Assembly (NCBI RefSeq): GCF_017908035.1 | Contig: NZ_JAEQMU010000004.1 | Span: forward strand, 310,001 to 374,000 | Source: Sphingobacterium tabacisoli | GTDB lineage: Bacteria; Bacteroidota; Bacteroidia; Sphingobacteriales; Sphingobacteriaceae | Direction: 5' to 3' | Length of the DNA stretch: 64,000 nucleotides | Shown: positions 1 through 9,388 of the stretch, one piece after another | How the letters are laid out: every line of letters starts with the position of its first letter | Numbering within the stretch: the first letter of the stretch is position 1 | Program-made: the position numbers and the translations under genes | Notes under the pieces: model-generated | Databases searched by the model: none | Told to the model about the DNA's origin: nothing | The model's input: the letters and a program-made list of their open reading frames with translations, nothing else

Positions 1-1
1 T

Positions 2-118
2 ACATTGACAGTGTGTAAAGAAACTGGCGCTGTACACGTACCACACAAAGCGTATGAAGTAGATGGCAATTTATATTACAACGGTAAATTGATTATCGAG
101 AACACAGCCGCTGTCTAA
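2..118 (+). CDS. rpmF: 50S ribosomal protein L32, C-terminal part (5' end outside window)
   Basis: The window opens inside a reading frame whose last 38 codons contain TLTVCKETGAVHVPHKAY and YYNGKLI, the C-terminal half of ribosomal protein L32, a small protein of the large subunit. It stops at 116-118. The start codon and the basic N-terminus lie before the window. Its position directly ahead of plsX-fabH is the rpmF-plsX-fabH order found in many bacteria, where ribosomal and lipid genes are co-expressed. Identification rests on the motif and on this context. Confidence 0.9.
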   Translation, partial: TLTVCKETGAVHVPHKAYEVDGNLYYNGKLIIENTAAV

Positions 119-131
119 AAAATATCTTTTG

Positions 132-190
132 AAAAACATCCCAAAAAAGCTTAATTATTTAACATTTTGCTTTAATTTGGGATGTTTTTT
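132..190 (+). terminator. Hairpin between rpmF and plsX
   Basis: Arms at 132-145 and 176-190 (AACATCCCAAA against TTTGGGATGTT) flank a long A/T-rich loop, and the right arm runs into T residues. It may end or attenuate rpmF transcription before plsX. The roughly 30-nt loop makes it weaker than the other terminators of this window. Confidence 0.5.
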
Positions 191-221
191 GCGTATTATT
201 GATTTAGAAAAATAATAACGG

Positions 222-1160
222 ATGAAGATCGGATTAGACGTCTTAGGAGGAGATTATGCTCCAAATTCCACAATACTTGGTGCCATAGAGGCCCAAAAAG
301 TTCTTAAAAATGATCAACGTATTGTATTGATCGGAAATGAAGAAGACAGTAAAAATCGAATAATAGAAGCAGGTGCAGACCCTTCGCTATTTGATTATAT
401 TCATGCACCAGAAAACATTTCGATGCATGAACACCCTACCAAAGCTATCACTCAGAAACCAAATTCAAGTGTAGCTAAAGGCTTTGAATTACTAAAAAAC
501 GGTGAGATAGATTCATTCTCTTCTGCGGGCAATACAGGCGCTATGCTTGTTGGTGCCATGTTTAGTGTAAAAACAATTCCGGGCGTATTGAGACCTGCAA
601 TAGCAACTAACGTACCCAAACTAAAAGATGGTTACGGAATCCTATTAGATGTAGGAGCCAATGCAGACTGTAAACCCGAGATGCTCAATCAGTTCGCTTT
701 ATTAGGAAGCTTATATTCCGAGCATGTATACGGAGTACAAAACCCAAAAGTTGGGCTCCTAAATATTGGCGAAGAAGAAGAAAAAGGAAACATCTTAACC
801 ATATCAACCTATCCTCTGTTAAAAGCCAACCAAAAAATCAATTTCATAGGTAATGCCGAGGGTCGTGATTTATTCACGGATCAAGCTGATGTCTATGTGT
901 GTGATGGGTATACAGGCAATGTGGTCTTGAAACTAGCTGAGTCCTTCTACGTAGTGACTCTAAAAAAAGGATTTAAAGACGACTTTTTTGACAGGTTCAA
1001 TTATGAGCGATATGGCGGGAGCCCTATACTAGGTGTCAATGCTCCTGTTATTATAGGACATGGGATTTCCAGTCCTAAAGCTATAAAAAACATGCTATTA
1101 TTATCTAAGGATATGATAGAATCCAAATTTATTGACAAAATCAAATCTGCTTTTAACTAA
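222..1160 (+). CDS. plsX: Phosphate acyltransferase PlsX
   Basis: PlsX converts acyl-ACP and phosphate to acyl-phosphate, the donor for PlsY in the first step of phosphatidic-acid synthesis, at the cytoplasmic face of the membrane. The 312-residue protein starts with the family signature MKIGLDVLGGDYAP, and has FSSAGNTGAM near residue 100, LLDVGAN near 140 and GYTGNVVLK near 230. Its length is normal for the family. The ATG at 222 starts exactly at the signature. fabH follows after 6 bases, so the two are surely co-transcribed, linking phospholipid and fatty-acid initiation. Confidence 0.96.
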   Translation: MKIGLDVLGGDYAPNSTILGAIEAQKVLKNDQRIVLIGNEEDSKNRIIEAGADPSLFDYIHAPENISMHEHPTKAITQKPNSSVAKGFELLKNGEIDSFSSAGNTGAMLVGAMFSVKTIPGVLRPAIATNVPKLKDGYGILLDVGANADCKPEMLNQFALLGSLYSEHVYGVQNPKVGLLNIGEEEEKGNILTISTYPLLKANQKINFIGNAEGRDLFTDQADVYVCDGYTGNVVLKLAESFYVVTLKKGFKDDFFDRFNYERYGGSPILGVNAPVIIGHGISSPKAIKNMLLLSKDMIESKFIDKIKSAFN

Positions 1161-1166
1161 GATAAT

Positions 1167-2156
1167 ATGTCTAAAATTCATGCAGCTATTACGGCCGTAA
1201 ATGGTTATGTTCCGGATTATATATTAACAAACAAGGAACTAGAAACAATGGTTGACACCAATGACGAGTGGATTGTCTCTCGCACAGGTATCAAAGAACG
1301 TCGCATCCTTAAAGGTGAAGGTCTTGCGACATCAGACCTAGCCGTACCCGCTGTCAAAGGATTGCTTGAAAAAAGAGGAATAACGGCTGCAGAAATCGAT
1401 TTAATTATCTTCTGTACCAGTACGCCAGACATGTTATTTCCAGCAACCGCAAATATTTTAGCTGACAAAATCGGCGCTAAAAACGCTTGGGGATATGATT
1501 TACAGGCTGCCTGCTCTGGTTTTTTATTCGGTCTAACGACTGGTTCACAGTTTATCGAATCCGGAAAACATAAAAAAGTATTGGTTGTCGGTGCAGATAA
1601 AATGTCTTCTGTCGTAAACTATACAGACCGTAATACTTGTATCCTTTTTGGGGATGGCTGTGGCGCAGTATTATTAGAGCCCAATACAGAAGGAAATGGA
1701 ATACAAGACACTATATTGAAGACGGATGGTTCAGGCGGACAATACCTCAATATCAAAGGTGGCGGTTCGTTAAATCCTGCAAGCCACGAAACAGTAGAGG
1801 CTGGTTTACATTATGCATATCAGGAGGGTAAGACTGTATTCAAATTTGCCGTTACAAATATGGCTGATGTTGCTCATGAAATCATGGTTCGCAATCAGCT
1901 GACAGCAGATGATATCGCATGGCTTGTACCCCACCAGGCAAACAAACGTATCATCGATGCGACCGCCGAACGTGCTGGGCTTCCTGAAGAAAAAGTAATG
2001 ATAAACATCCACAAATATGGAAATACCACCAGTGGAACAATTCCACTTTGCCTTTGGGAATGGGAAAGTCAACTTAAAAAAGGAGACAACTTGATTCTCG
2101 CTGCATTTGGTGGAGGATTTACATGGGGTTCTATATATTTAAAATGGGCTTACTAA
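1167..2156 (+). CDS. fabH: Beta-ketoacyl-ACP synthase III
   Basis: FabH condenses an acyl-CoA starter with malonyl-ACP to begin fatty-acid synthesis. The 329-residue sequence shows the Cys-His-Asn triad: Cys116 in AACSGF, His256 in HQANKR and Asn286 in GNTTSGT. The N-terminal [14 protein letters not shown] stretch and the C-terminal glycine-rich GGGFTWG are also typical. The length matches the family. It sits between plsX and accB, so this block carries the starter condensing enzyme and, downstream, the malonyl-CoA supply. No sign of a second fabH-like paralogue in the window. Confidence 0.96.
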   Translation: MSKIHAAITAVNGYVPDYILTNKELETMVDTNDEWIVSRTGIKERRILKGEGLATSDLAVPAVKGLLEKRGITAAEIDLIIFCTSTPDMLFPATANILADKIGAKNAWGYDLQAACSGFLFGLTTGSQFIESGKHKKVLVVGADKMSSVVNYTDRNTCILFGDGCGAVLLEPNTEGNGIQDTILKTDGSGGQYLNIKGGGSLNPASHETVEAGLHYAYQEGKTVFKFAVTNMADVAHEIMVRNQLTADDIAWLVPHQANKRIIDATAERAGLPEEKVMINIHKYGNTTSGTIPLCLWEWESQLKKGDNLILAAFGGGFTWGSIYLKWAY

Positions 2157-2225
2157 GTTTGTCCTTTTTATGTATCTTTACACGCTATTTTAAAATTATT
2201 TAAATAAAATAAAACCTACTGAAGT

Positions 2226-2705
2226 ATGAGTATGGATATCAAGCAAATTCAAGATCTGATTAAATTTGTATCTAAATCAGGTGTGAATGAAGTATCGATT
2301 GAAGAAAAAGATTTCAAGATTACAATAAAAACAAATCAGGAACCTACTTACGTAACGGCGGCTATACCTGCTGTAGCACCTGTAGCTGCACCAACTGCAC
2401 CTGTGACGCCTACTACAGCACCTGTAACGGTAGTTGCTACTCCTGCGGCTGATGATGAATCGCATTTGATTACGGTAAAATCACCTATGATAGGTACATT
2501 TTATCGCTCACCAGGTCCAGACAAAGCATCTTTTGTCAATGTAGGTGACGATATCACTCCTGGAAAAGTAATCTGTATCGTTGAAGCCATGAAATTGTTC
2601 AATGAAATTGAATCTGAAGTTTCTGGTAAAATCGTAAAAATATTAGTGAACGACGCTCAACCTGTCGAGTACGATCAACCTTTATTCTTGGTTGACCCAA
2701 GATAA
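2226..2705 (+). CDS. accB: Biotin carboxyl carrier protein of acetyl-CoA carboxylase
   Basis: AccB carries the biotin that shuttles CO2 from biotin carboxylase (AccC) to carboxyltransferase. The 159 residues show an N-terminal helix, a flexible Ala/Pro/Thr/Val linker at about residues 40-77, and a C-terminal biotinyl domain with VEAMKLFNE, where Lys123 is the expected biotinylation site. A second ATG two codons inside (2232) is a possible alternative start. It lies 69 bases after fabH and before accC, although two hairpins separate accB from accC. Confidence 0.95.
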   Translation: MSMDIKQIQDLIKFVSKSGVNEVSIEEKDFKITIKTNQEPTYVTAAIPAVAPVAAPTAPVTPTTAPVTVVATPAADDESHLITVKSPMIGTFYRSPGPDKASFVNVGDDITPGKVICIVEAMKLFNEIESEVSGKIVKILVNDAQPVEYDQPLFLVDPR

Positions 2706-2709
2706 TCTT

Positions 2710-2732
2710 AAGCTGCTTAAAAGCAGCTTTTT
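2710..2732 (+). terminator. Terminator after accB
   Basis: Perfect 9-bp stem (AAGCTGCTT, 2710-2718, against 2721-2729) with a very short loop and a following T run. It begins 4 bases after the accB stop codon. Confidence 0.75.
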
Positions 2733-2740
2733 GAATTTAG

Positions 2741-2778
2741 AAAAACAGTAGCATGCGCATAAGCACCTACTGTTTTTT
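2741..2778 (+). terminator. Second hairpin between accB and accC
   Basis: Arms AAAAACAGTAG (2741-2751) and CTACTGTTTTT (2767-2777) form an 11-bp perfect stem with a 15-nt loop and a T run. Two tandem terminators between accB and accC would make AccB more abundant than AccC or require a separate accC promoter. The stem is A/T-symmetric, so it could also work in the other direction. Confidence 0.7.
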
Positions 2779-2840
2779 CTGAAAAGCCTACAGTACGGAA
2801 TAAAACTGTCCCGTATAAAGTATTCACCAAGTCATTTACT

Positions 2841-4196
2841 ATGTTCAAAAAAATATTAATAGCAAATAGAGGCGAAATCGCTTTACGCATCATCCGCACT
2901 TGCCGGGAGATGGGAATCAAAAGTGTAGCCGTATATTCAACAGCAGATAGAGATAGTCTTCATGTGCGTTTTGCTGATGAAGCAGTCTGTATAGGCCCTC
3001 CAGCGAGTAAAGATTCTTATCTTAATATACCTAATATCATTGCAGCAGCCGAGTTAACCAATGCTGATGCGATACATCCAGGATACGGCTTCCTATCTGA
3101 GAATGCCAAATTCTCAGCAATATGTGCAGAGTATGGAATCAAGTTCATTGGTGCCACTGCTGATCAGATTGAAAAAATGGGTGACAAAGCATCTGCAAAG
3201 GACACCATGAAGAAAGCAGGAGTACCTACAGTACCCGGTTCCGATGGTCTTGTACCAGATGTAAAAACAGGTATCAGATTAGCCAATGAGATCGGCTACC
3301 CTGTCATTATTAAAGCGACAGCTGGTGGCGGTGGTCGTGGTATGCGTATCATTACGAAAGACGAGGATTTTGAGCCTAGTTGGGACTCTGCACGTCAAGA
3401 GTCTGCTGCCGCTTTTGGCAATGATGGTATCTATCTTGAAAAATACGTTGAAGAGCCTCGTCACATCGAGATCCAAGTTATTGGTGACCAATACGGTACA
3501 GTATGTCATCTTTCTGAGAGAGATTGTTCTATACAACGCCGCCATCAAAAATTGGTAGAAGAAGCCCCTTCTCCTTTTATCACGCCAGAACTTCGGGATA
3601 AAATGGGCGAAGCAGCGATAAAAGGAGCTCAAGCTGTTAAATACGAAGGCGCTGGTACGATCGAATTTTTGGTAGATAAACATCGTAACTTCTACTTCAT
3701 GGAAATGAATACACGTATACAGGTAGAGCACCCTGTTACAGAAGAGGTTATTAACTTTGATTTGATCAAAGAACAGATAAAAGTGGCAGCAGGTATTCCT
3801 ATTTCAGGAAAAAGCTACGAACCAACAATGCATGCGATTGAGTGTAGAATAAATGCGGAGGATCCATTTAACAACTTCCGCCCTTCACCAGGAAAGATTA
3901 CAAATTTCCACTCGCCAGGAGGTCATGGCGTACGTGTAGATACACACGTCTATGCAGGATATACCATCCCTTCCAACTACGATTCAATGATTGCAAAACT
4001 AATCTGTGTTGCACAGACAAGAGAAGAAGCAATCAATACTATGGAGCGTGCGCTTAGCGAATTTGTGATCGAGGGAGTCAAAACAACAATCCCTCTGCAT
4101 TTACGTTTGATGCGTGACCCTAATTTCAGAGCAGGCAATTTTACCACAAAATTCATGGAAACCTTTGATCTAACTGCTTATCCAGACGAAGATTAA
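2841..4196 (+). CDS. accC: Acetyl-CoA carboxylase, biotin carboxylase subunit
   Basis: AccC uses ATP and bicarbonate to carboxylate biotin on AccB. The 451-residue protein starts [17 protein letters not shown], the classical N-terminal signature. It carries the ATP-grasp glycine loop ([11 protein letters not shown], about residues 158-168), the [11 protein letters not shown] segment, the [14 protein letters not shown] catalytic stretch and [11 protein letters not shown]. Length is that of E. coli AccC. It is a free-standing subunit, not fused to a biotinyl domain, consistent with the separate accB just upstream. Confidence 0.97.
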   Translation: MFKKILIANRGEIALRIIRTCREMGIKSVAVYSTADRDSLHVRFADEAVCIGPPASKDSYLNIPNIIAAAELTNADAIHPGYGFLSENAKFSAICAEYGIKFIGATADQIEKMGDKASAKDTMKKAGVPTVPGSDGLVPDVKTGIRLANEIGYPVIIKATAGGGGRGMRIITKDEDFEPSWDSARQESAAAFGNDGIYLEKYVEEPRHIEIQVIGDQYGTVCHLSERDCSIQRRHQKLVEEAPSPFITPELRDKMGEAAIKGAQAVKYEGAGTIEFLVDKHRNFYFMEMNTRIQVEHPVTEEVINFDLIKEQIKVAAGIPISGKSYEPTMHAIECRINAEDPFNNFRPSPGKITNFHSPGGHGVRVDTHVYAGYTIPSNYDSMIAKLICVAQTREEAINTMERALSEFVIEGVKTTIPLHLRLMRDPNFRAGNFTTKFMETFDLTAYPDED

Positions 4197-4224
4197 ACGT
4201 AAAATTTTTGTTTTATATTAAAAG

Positions 4225-4256
4225 ATACCATTCTTCTCCTAAAGAATGGTATTTTT
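4225..4256 (+). terminator. Terminator after accC
   Basis: An 11-bp perfect stem (ATACCATTCTT at 4225-4235 against 4242-4252) with a 6-nt loop and a T run. An in-frame ATG at 4246 that would extend tatC lies in its right arm, which argues for the later tatC start at 4279. Confidence 0.85.
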
Positions 4257-4278
4257 GTTTTCTATACAAACACCCAAT

Positions 4279-5145
4279 ATGTCTAGTAAAAAACTAATTG
4301 ACGCCATCAAAGAAAAAGGAAAGAATATAGAAGCCGAAATGTCATTTTTCGAACATTTAGAAGTTCTGCGATGGCATATCATACGCTCAGTCATAGCTAT
4401 TATCGTCTTTGCTATCTTATCATTTACGTTCTACGATTTCGTTTTCAATCAGATCATCATGGGGCCTAAGAATTTAGATTTCTGGACTTATAGAATGATG
4501 TGTAAGGTCGCTGATGTATTAAGCCTTGATGATTTTTGTGTACAACGGATTCCGTTTAATATCATAAGCACTGAACTAACGGGGCAATTCATGCTACAGA
4601 TCAACTCTTGTTTACTCATGGCTGTTGCTTTAGGTTTTCCATATTTACTATTTGAAGTATGGCTCTTTGTAAAACCAGCATTAACCGCAAGGGAGCAAAA
4701 ATCAGCACGTGGCTTTGTATTTTATGCCACGTTATTATTTGCGCTTGGTGCGCTCTTTGGTTATTATATTGTTGTCCCATTATCGATTAATTTCCTAGCT
4801 AATATTTCCTTAAGTGCCGAAATCACAAATCAGATCACAATAGACAACTACCTTTCTACAGTCGCGACGCTTAGTTTGGGTTGTGGAATCGTTTTTTTAC
4901 TGCCTATACTGATTTTTATCCTATCAAAACTAGGCATCATGACCCCGCAATTTATGCGTGCGAGTAGACGTTATGCTGCTGTAATCATACTAGTAATAGC
5001 TGCCGTAATTACACCATCAGCAGATGTGATTACTATGCTGACAGTGGCTGCCCCTATGTTTCTACTATATGAAATCAGCATCATGGTTTCTTCAAAAGTG
5101 AAGAAAGAAAAGGAATTAAAAGAGAAAGAGTTTTATAAAAGTTAA
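4279..5145 (+). CDS. tatC: Twin-arginine translocase subunit TatC
   Basis: TatC is the membrane receptor for twin-arginine signal peptides. The N-terminal motif FFEHLEVLRWHIIRS matches the TatC cytoplasmic segment, and about six hydrophobic spans follow, with the conserved LFVKPALTAREQKSAR loop near the middle and ITPSADVITM in a late span. I chose ATG 4279 (288 residues) because the upstream in-frame ATG lies in the accC terminator. A basic, Lys-rich tail ends the protein. rpiB follows after 11 bases. A likely Tat substrate is encoded at 16027 in this window. Confidence 0.95.
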   Translation: MSSKKLIDAIKEKGKNIEAEMSFFEHLEVLRWHIIRSVIAIIVFAILSFTFYDFVFNQIIMGPKNLDFWTYRMMCKVADVLSLDDFCVQRIPFNIISTELTGQFMLQINSCLLMAVALGFPYLLFEVWLFVKPALTAREQKSARGFVFYATLLFALGALFGYYIVVPLSINFLANISLSAEITNQITIDNYLSTVATLSLGCGIVFLLPILIFILSKLGIMTPQFMRASRRYAAVIILVIAAVITPSADVITMLTVAAPMFLLYEISIMVSSKVKKEKELKEKEFYKS

Positions 5146-5156
5146 TTATTAGAGAG

Positions 5157-5588
5157 ATGAAAATAGCAATAGGTAGCGATCACGCTGGATTTGATTACAA
5201 AGTAGAGATCATTTCATATCTAGAGAAACTCGGTTACGAAGTTCAAGACTTTGGACCTTCTAGTGCAGATTCTGTGGACTACCCAGACTTTGCCCACCCT
5301 GTAGCTACATCTGTAGAAACAGCAGAAAACACGCTAGGTGTCTTAATCTGTGGAAGTGCAAACGGTGTCGCCATTACAGCCAATAAACATCAAGGAATAC
5401 GTGCGGCTATAGCTTGGCAAAATGAAATTGCTGCTCTAGCCCGTCAGCATAATAATGCAAATATTATCTGTATTCCGGCTCGTTTTGTCGATTTAGAACT
5501 TGCAAAAAAAATCACACAGACCTTCCTAACGACAGATTTTGAAGGAGGCAGACATGCCAACCGTGTCAATAAGATTGCTTGTAATTAG
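5157..5588 (+). CDS. rpiB: Ribose-5-phosphate isomerase B
   Basis: RpiB interconverts ribose 5-phosphate and ribulose 5-phosphate in the pentose-phosphate pathway. The 143-residue protein has SDHAGFDYK at the N-terminus, DFGPSSADSVDYPDFA, and the active-site Cys65 in CGSANGVAITANKHQGIRAA. Length and motifs match the LacAB/RpiB family. It could in principle act on allose 6-phosphate as some relatives do, but no allose genes are nearby. It is sandwiched between tatC and an M28 peptidase gene in a tight three-gene unit. Confidence 0.93.
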   Translation: MKIAIGSDHAGFDYKVEIISYLEKLGYEVQDFGPSSADSVDYPDFAHPVATSVETAENTLGVLICGSANGVAITANKHQGIRAAIAWQNEIAALARQHNNANIICIPARFVDLELAKKITQTFLTTDFEGGRHANRVNKIACN

Positions 5589-5604
5589 CTAAAAGACTAA
5601 AGCC

Positions 5605-7176
5605 ATGAGGAAACTATTTTCTATTTTATTAATACTACCTGCGCTATATAGCTGTAGCTTCGCTCAGGTACAAAAGAAGTACGGAGAACTCATCACGGAG
5701 GAGAGTTCTCGAAAACACCTCACCATATTAGCCAGTAAAGAATTTGAAGGAAGAGGTACAGGTCAGGAAGGTGGAAGAAAAGCTGCAAACTATATTGCCG
5801 AGCACTTCAAAACCTACGGACTGAAACCGATCGTCAACAATGATTCATTCTTTCAGCCCGTCTCTTTGTTACGTACAGAACATATTGTAAAAAATTTCAG
5901 TATAGACCAGATCCCTTTTGAAAATGGGAAAGACTTCTATGTTCAAGGAGACAATGATATCAAAAAGTTCTCTTCACAAGAAATAGTTTTTGTAGGCTAT
6001 GGTCTTCAACACAACGCTTACAACGAACTTAAGTCTACCGATATCAAAGGAAAAGTTGTTTTGGTACTGAATGAAGGAGAGCCATTTGATCAAAATGGAA
6101 ATTCACTTTTGACGGGCAATAGTACAGAATCCGAATGGTCTAAAAGTCGTTTCAAACGAATACAGGAACTTGTCAAGCTAGAGCCAGAGCTCATTTTAGC
6201 AACAACGCCTCTTGTGGCCAACATGTTAAACAGGATGAAAGGTAGGTCATCATCTGCACGCATTTCATTGGATGAGGGAAATGTAAACCGTATAGTTACT
6301 CAATCCATTCCTGTTGTTAACATAAACGAAAACATAGCCAATCAAATATTATCAAAAGCCAGTAGTTCTTTGGCTACTTTTAAGGAACTTGCACGTAAAG
6401 GTATTCAAAAACCGATAATAATAAAGAGTCAATTAGAAACTGAAATGGGGGTGAACCAAGAAAAACTGGATGACCCTAACGTCCTTGGCCTCTTAGAAGG
6501 TTCTGACTTAAAAGATGAGGTTATTGTTATCTGCGGACATTATGACCATGATGGTATATTACCTGACGGAACATTTTTCCCTGGAGCAGACGACAATGGC
6601 TCTGGAACTGTTGCCGTTCTGGAATTAGCAAGAGCTTTTTCTGTAGCCAAAAAAGAGGGTAAAGGGCCGCGGAGAAGTATTCTTTTTATTGGCTTAGCTG
6701 CTGAAGAGAAGGGTCTGCTCGGATCCAAATTCTACGTAGAGCACCCTATAATCCCTTTAAAAAACACGGTAGCCTGCATCAACATAGATATGATAGGTCG
6801 TATTGATGACAAACATTTAAATGGAGACCACAACTACTTACATGCAATAGGGCTCGACAAATTAAGTTCCGAGCTACAACAGGTTACCGAGAAAGCCAAT
6901 AAAGACTTTGTGCAGATCGGATTGGATTATTCTTATAATGACCCCAATGAGCCTATGCGCCTTTATTACCGGTCTGATCATTACAACTTTGCAGAAAAAG
7001 GAATTCCTTCAGCTTTCTTCTTCTCAGGACTACACCCCCACTACCACACACCTGAGGATACTGTCGACAAAATCGATTTTCCGATGATGGTAAAACGAGA
7101 AAAATTAATTTTCTATACGACTTGGGAAATAGCCAATAGAGCAAAAAGACTGGTCGTAGATAGCAATAAGAAATAG
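5605..7176 (+). CDS. M28 family zinc aminopeptidase, lipoprotein
   Basis: A 523-residue secreted metallopeptidase. The N-terminus (MRKLFSILLILPALYSCS) is a lipoprotein signal with Cys17 as the lipidation site. The M28 zinc ligands are visible: GHYDHDG (His312), GADDNGSG (Asp329 region), AAEEKGLLGSK, INIDMIGR and HPHYHTPEDT. The region between residues 120 and 290 resembles a PA domain inserted before the catalytic half. Such enzymes release N-terminal amino acids from peptides in the periplasm or at the cell surface. It is the last gene of tatC-rpiB-M28 and ends at a strong terminator. The exact substrate is unknown. Confidence 0.88.
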   Translation: MRKLFSILLILPALYSCSFAQVQKKYGELITEESSRKHLTILASKEFEGRGTGQEGGRKAANYIAEHFKTYGLKPIVNNDSFFQPVSLLRTEHIVKNFSIDQIPFENGKDFYVQGDNDIKKFSSQEIVFVGYGLQHNAYNELKSTDIKGKVVLVLNEGEPFDQNGNSLLTGNSTESEWSKSRFKRIQELVKLEPELILATTPLVANMLNRMKGRSSSARISLDEGNVNRIVTQSIPVVNINENIANQILSKASSSLATFKELARKGIQKPIIIKSQLETEMGVNQEKLDDPNVLGLLEGSDLKDEVIVICGHYDHDGILPDGTFFPGADDNGSGTVAVLELARAFSVAKKEGKGPRRSILFIGLAAEEKGLLGSKFYVEHPIIPLKNTVACINIDMIGRIDDKHLNGDHNYLHAIGLDKLSSELQQVTEKANKDFVQIGLDYSYNDPNEPMRLYYRSDHYNFAEKGIPSAFFFSGLHPHYHTPEDTVDKIDFPMMVKREKLIFYTTWEIANRAKRLVVDSNKK

Positions 7177-7194
7177 ATTTCAGATCAATAAAAG

Positions 7195-7230
7195 TAATAA
7201 AGCCGTTCCGAACTAGGAACGGCTTTATTA
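7195..7230 (+). terminator. Terminator after the M28 gene
   Basis: Perfect 15-bp stem (7195-7209 against 7216-7230, core AAAGCCGTTCC) with a 6-nt loop. The arms end in A and T runs, so it could work in both directions. Confidence 0.85.
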
Positions 7231-7279
7231 TTTAAACAAATCGTCCAACCAATTGTTTATTACATATCAACAAGTAATT

Positions 7280-8197
7280 ATGGCATTTGTAGATTATTAT
7301 AGCACATTGGGGCTTGACAAAACCGCAAGCCAAGAGGACATCAAAAAAGCTTATCGCAAACTCGCACGCAAATATCACCCAGACTTGAATCCGGATGATG
7401 AGGCTGCTAAAAAGAAATTCCAAGAGCTCAATGAAGCCAATGAAGTTTTGACAGATCCTGAAAAGAGGAAGAAGTACGACCAATATGGTGAAAATTGGAA
7501 ACACGGTGAAGAATACGAGCGGACTCAGCAGCAATACAGAGGGAGACCCGGTGGCTCGTCGCAACAAAATCCTTTTGAGGGCTTCGATTTCGATTATAAC
7601 GGCAACTATGAAACCGGTGAATATTCCGATTTCTTCGAACAGCTTTTTGGATCTCGATTCGGAGCTGGGCGTAAAGGTTCATTTAAAGGCCAAGATTATA
7701 ACGCCGAAGTCGAACTCACACTACAGCAAGCCAGCAATACCCATCAGCAGACCTTCACCGTAAACGGTAAAAATATTCGCATTACGATTCCTGCAGGTGT
7801 CCAAGACGGTCAGAAAATCCGTCTCAAAGGGCAAGGTGCCACAGGTGTAAATGGAGGCCCTAACGGAGACCTTTATATCACATTCCACATTCTACCTGAC
7901 CCACGTTTTGACCGCAGGGGCGACGATTTATACAGCAAGGTCGAAATAGACCTGTTTACAGCTTTACTTGGTGGAGAGGCAATCGTAGAGACCCTAGGGG
8001 GGAAAATAAAAGTAAAAGTAAAATCCGGCACACAGAACGGTTCAAAAATCCGCTTAAAAGAAAAAGGATTCCCAATTTATAAACAGGAAGGTAAATTTGG
8101 CGATTTCTATGCCGAGGTCACGGTAAAAATACCGAACGACCTCACTGAAGAACAAAAGAAACTCTTTGAACAAGCAGCCGCTTTAAATAAAAAATAA
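7280..8197 (+). CDS. cbpA: DnaJ-type co-chaperone, CbpA-like
   Basis: A J-domain protein that stimulates DnaK ATPase. From ATG 7280 (305 residues) the J domain covers residues 1-70 with HPD at 33-35, followed by a Gly/Arg/Gln-rich linker and the two DnaJ C-terminal substrate-binding domains ([44 protein letters not shown]). No CxxCxGxG zinc-finger repeats are present, which separates it from DnaJ and points to the CbpA class. An upstream in-frame start at 7253 is less likely because it adds nonconserved residues. The cbpM-like gene follows after one base. Confidence 0.93.
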   Translation: MAFVDYYSTLGLDKTASQEDIKKAYRKLARKYHPDLNPDDEAAKKKFQELNEANEVLTDPEKRKKYDQYGENWKHGEEYERTQQQYRGRPGGSSQQNPFEGFDFDYNGNYETGEYSDFFEQLFGSRFGAGRKGSFKGQDYNAEVELTLQQASNTHQQTFTVNGKNIRITIPAGVQDGQKIRLKGQGATGVNGGPNGDLYITFHILPDPRFDRRGDDLYSKVEIDLFTALLGGEAIVETLGGKIKVKVKSGTQNGSKIRLKEKGFPIYKQEGKFGDFYAEVTVKIPNDLTEEQKKLFEQAAALNKK

Positions 8198-8198
8198 T

Positions 8199-8474
8199 AT
8201 GGAAGCTACATTATTCAAAATAGTCGACATCTGCCGATCCAACAACATCGAGGCGGCCTTTATTAAAGAACTGCACCAAAATGGTCTGATAGAAATCACT
8301 ATCATAGAGAGTCAAGAGTTTGTACATGAGGACGAAGTGGCGCGAATCCAAAAGTACCAAAACTGGCATTACGATTTGGAACTCAATATTCAAGGAATAG
8401 AAATTGTACAGCACCTCTTATATAAGATCGAATCACTAAAGCAACAGGTACAAAGCCTAAAGAGAGGACATTAG
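8199..8474 (+). CDS. cbpM: Chaperone modulator CbpM-like (MerR_2 fold)
   Basis: A 91-residue protein with an N-terminal winged-helix-like segment (FKIVDICRSNNIEAAFIKELHQNGLI) and a C-terminal helix rich in Leu, Gln and Lys (KIESLKQQVQSLKRG). It matches the CbpM family in size and layout. CbpM binds the J domain of CbpA and blocks its stimulation of DnaK. The start lies 1 base after the cbpA-like stop, which is the usual cbpA-cbpM pairing and the main support for this call. It does not look like a DNA-binding MerR regulator because the effector domain is missing. Confidence 0.82.
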   Translation: MEATLFKIVDICRSNNIEAAFIKELHQNGLIEITIIESQEFVHEDEVARIQKYQNWHYDLELNIQGIEIVQHLLYKIESLKQQVQSLKRGH

Positions 8475-8612
8475 TATCTTCACGTAAATGTAAACTCTTC
8501 GTGTTTTTTTCTTAGTAGAGTCATAATCAACCTCTTTCTTTTCTCCTCCATACTTTTCTAAAGAGATATTGGTTAACTTGTTAGTGAAGGACACAACATA
8601 AGTTAAACACAT

Positions 8613-9356
8613 ATGAAACAGTTAGAAAATAAGGTAGCCATCGTAACCGGTGGAGCTTCAGGAATTGGAAAGGCAATTGCAGAAATCTTTATTAGAGAAG
8701 GTGCCAAGGTCATAATCTCGGACATCAATGACCAAGCGGGCAATGATTTTATCAATAATTGTGGGGGGAATAACGCAATTTTTGTTAAAGCTGATTCTTC
8801 CTCCCCCAAAGACAATGAAAAGATTGTAGAGGCCGCTATTGCGAATTTTGGAGCGTTGCATATTGCCGTTAATAATGCAGGAATTGGAGGTGAATCTAAC
8901 CCAGTCGGCGAATTATCAATCGAAGGTTGGAATAAAGTTATTGACATCAATCTAAATGGTGTTTTCTATGGCATGCACTATCAACTACCCGAAATAGCTA
9001 AAGTGGGCGGTAGCATTATCAATGTGGCTTCTATCTTAGGATCCGTTGGATTTATGAATTCCGCAGCTTACGTCGCAGCAAAACATGGTGTAGTCGGGTT
9101 GACCAAAACAGCCGGTTGGGAATATGCAACTAAGGGAGTGCGAGTCAATGCCATAGGCCCTGGATTCATAGAGACTCCACTGATCGAAAATGCGTTAGAT
9201 AAAGACACCCAAACATACTTAGCTAGCCAGCATGCTTTCCAACGACTAGGAAGACCTGAAGAAGTGGCTGAACTCGCACTTTGGCTTGCTACAGAAAAAT
9301 CATCATTTGTAACAGCATCATATTATCCTGTCGATGGCGGATATTTGGCAAAATAG
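8613..9356 (+). CDS. SDR family NAD(P)-dependent oxidoreductase
   Basis: A classical short-chain dehydrogenase of 247 residues: cofactor motif TGGASGIG (12-19), NNAG (87-90), Ser140, and the catalytic YVAAK (Tyr153, Lys157). The acidic residue after beta-2 (SDIND, Asp37) favours NAD over NADP. The C-terminal ASYYPVDGGYLAK is the usual SDR end. It resembles glucose-1-dehydrogenase/3-oxoacyl-ACP reductase type members, but substrate cannot be read from the sequence. It stands alone, 138 bases after cbpM and 32 bases before purC. Confidence 0.88.
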   Translation: MKQLENKVAIVTGGASGIGKAIAEIFIREGAKVIISDINDQAGNDFINNCGGNNAIFVKADSSSPKDNEKIVEAAIANFGALHIAVNNAGIGGESNPVGELSIEGWNKVIDINLNGVFYGMHYQLPEIAKVGGSIINVASILGSVGFMNSAAYVAAKHGVVGLTKTAGWEYATKGVRVNAIGPGFIETPLIENALDKDTQTYLASQHAFQRLGRPEEVAELALWLATEKSSFVTASYYPVDGGYLAK

Positions 9357-9388
9357 TATTAAATTGCGCGCTTTAAACTCAACTTCTC

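Noticed and set aside
4246..4278. Earlier ATG for tatC
   Set aside because: The codon lies in the right arm of the accC terminator, and the added residues are nonconserved.
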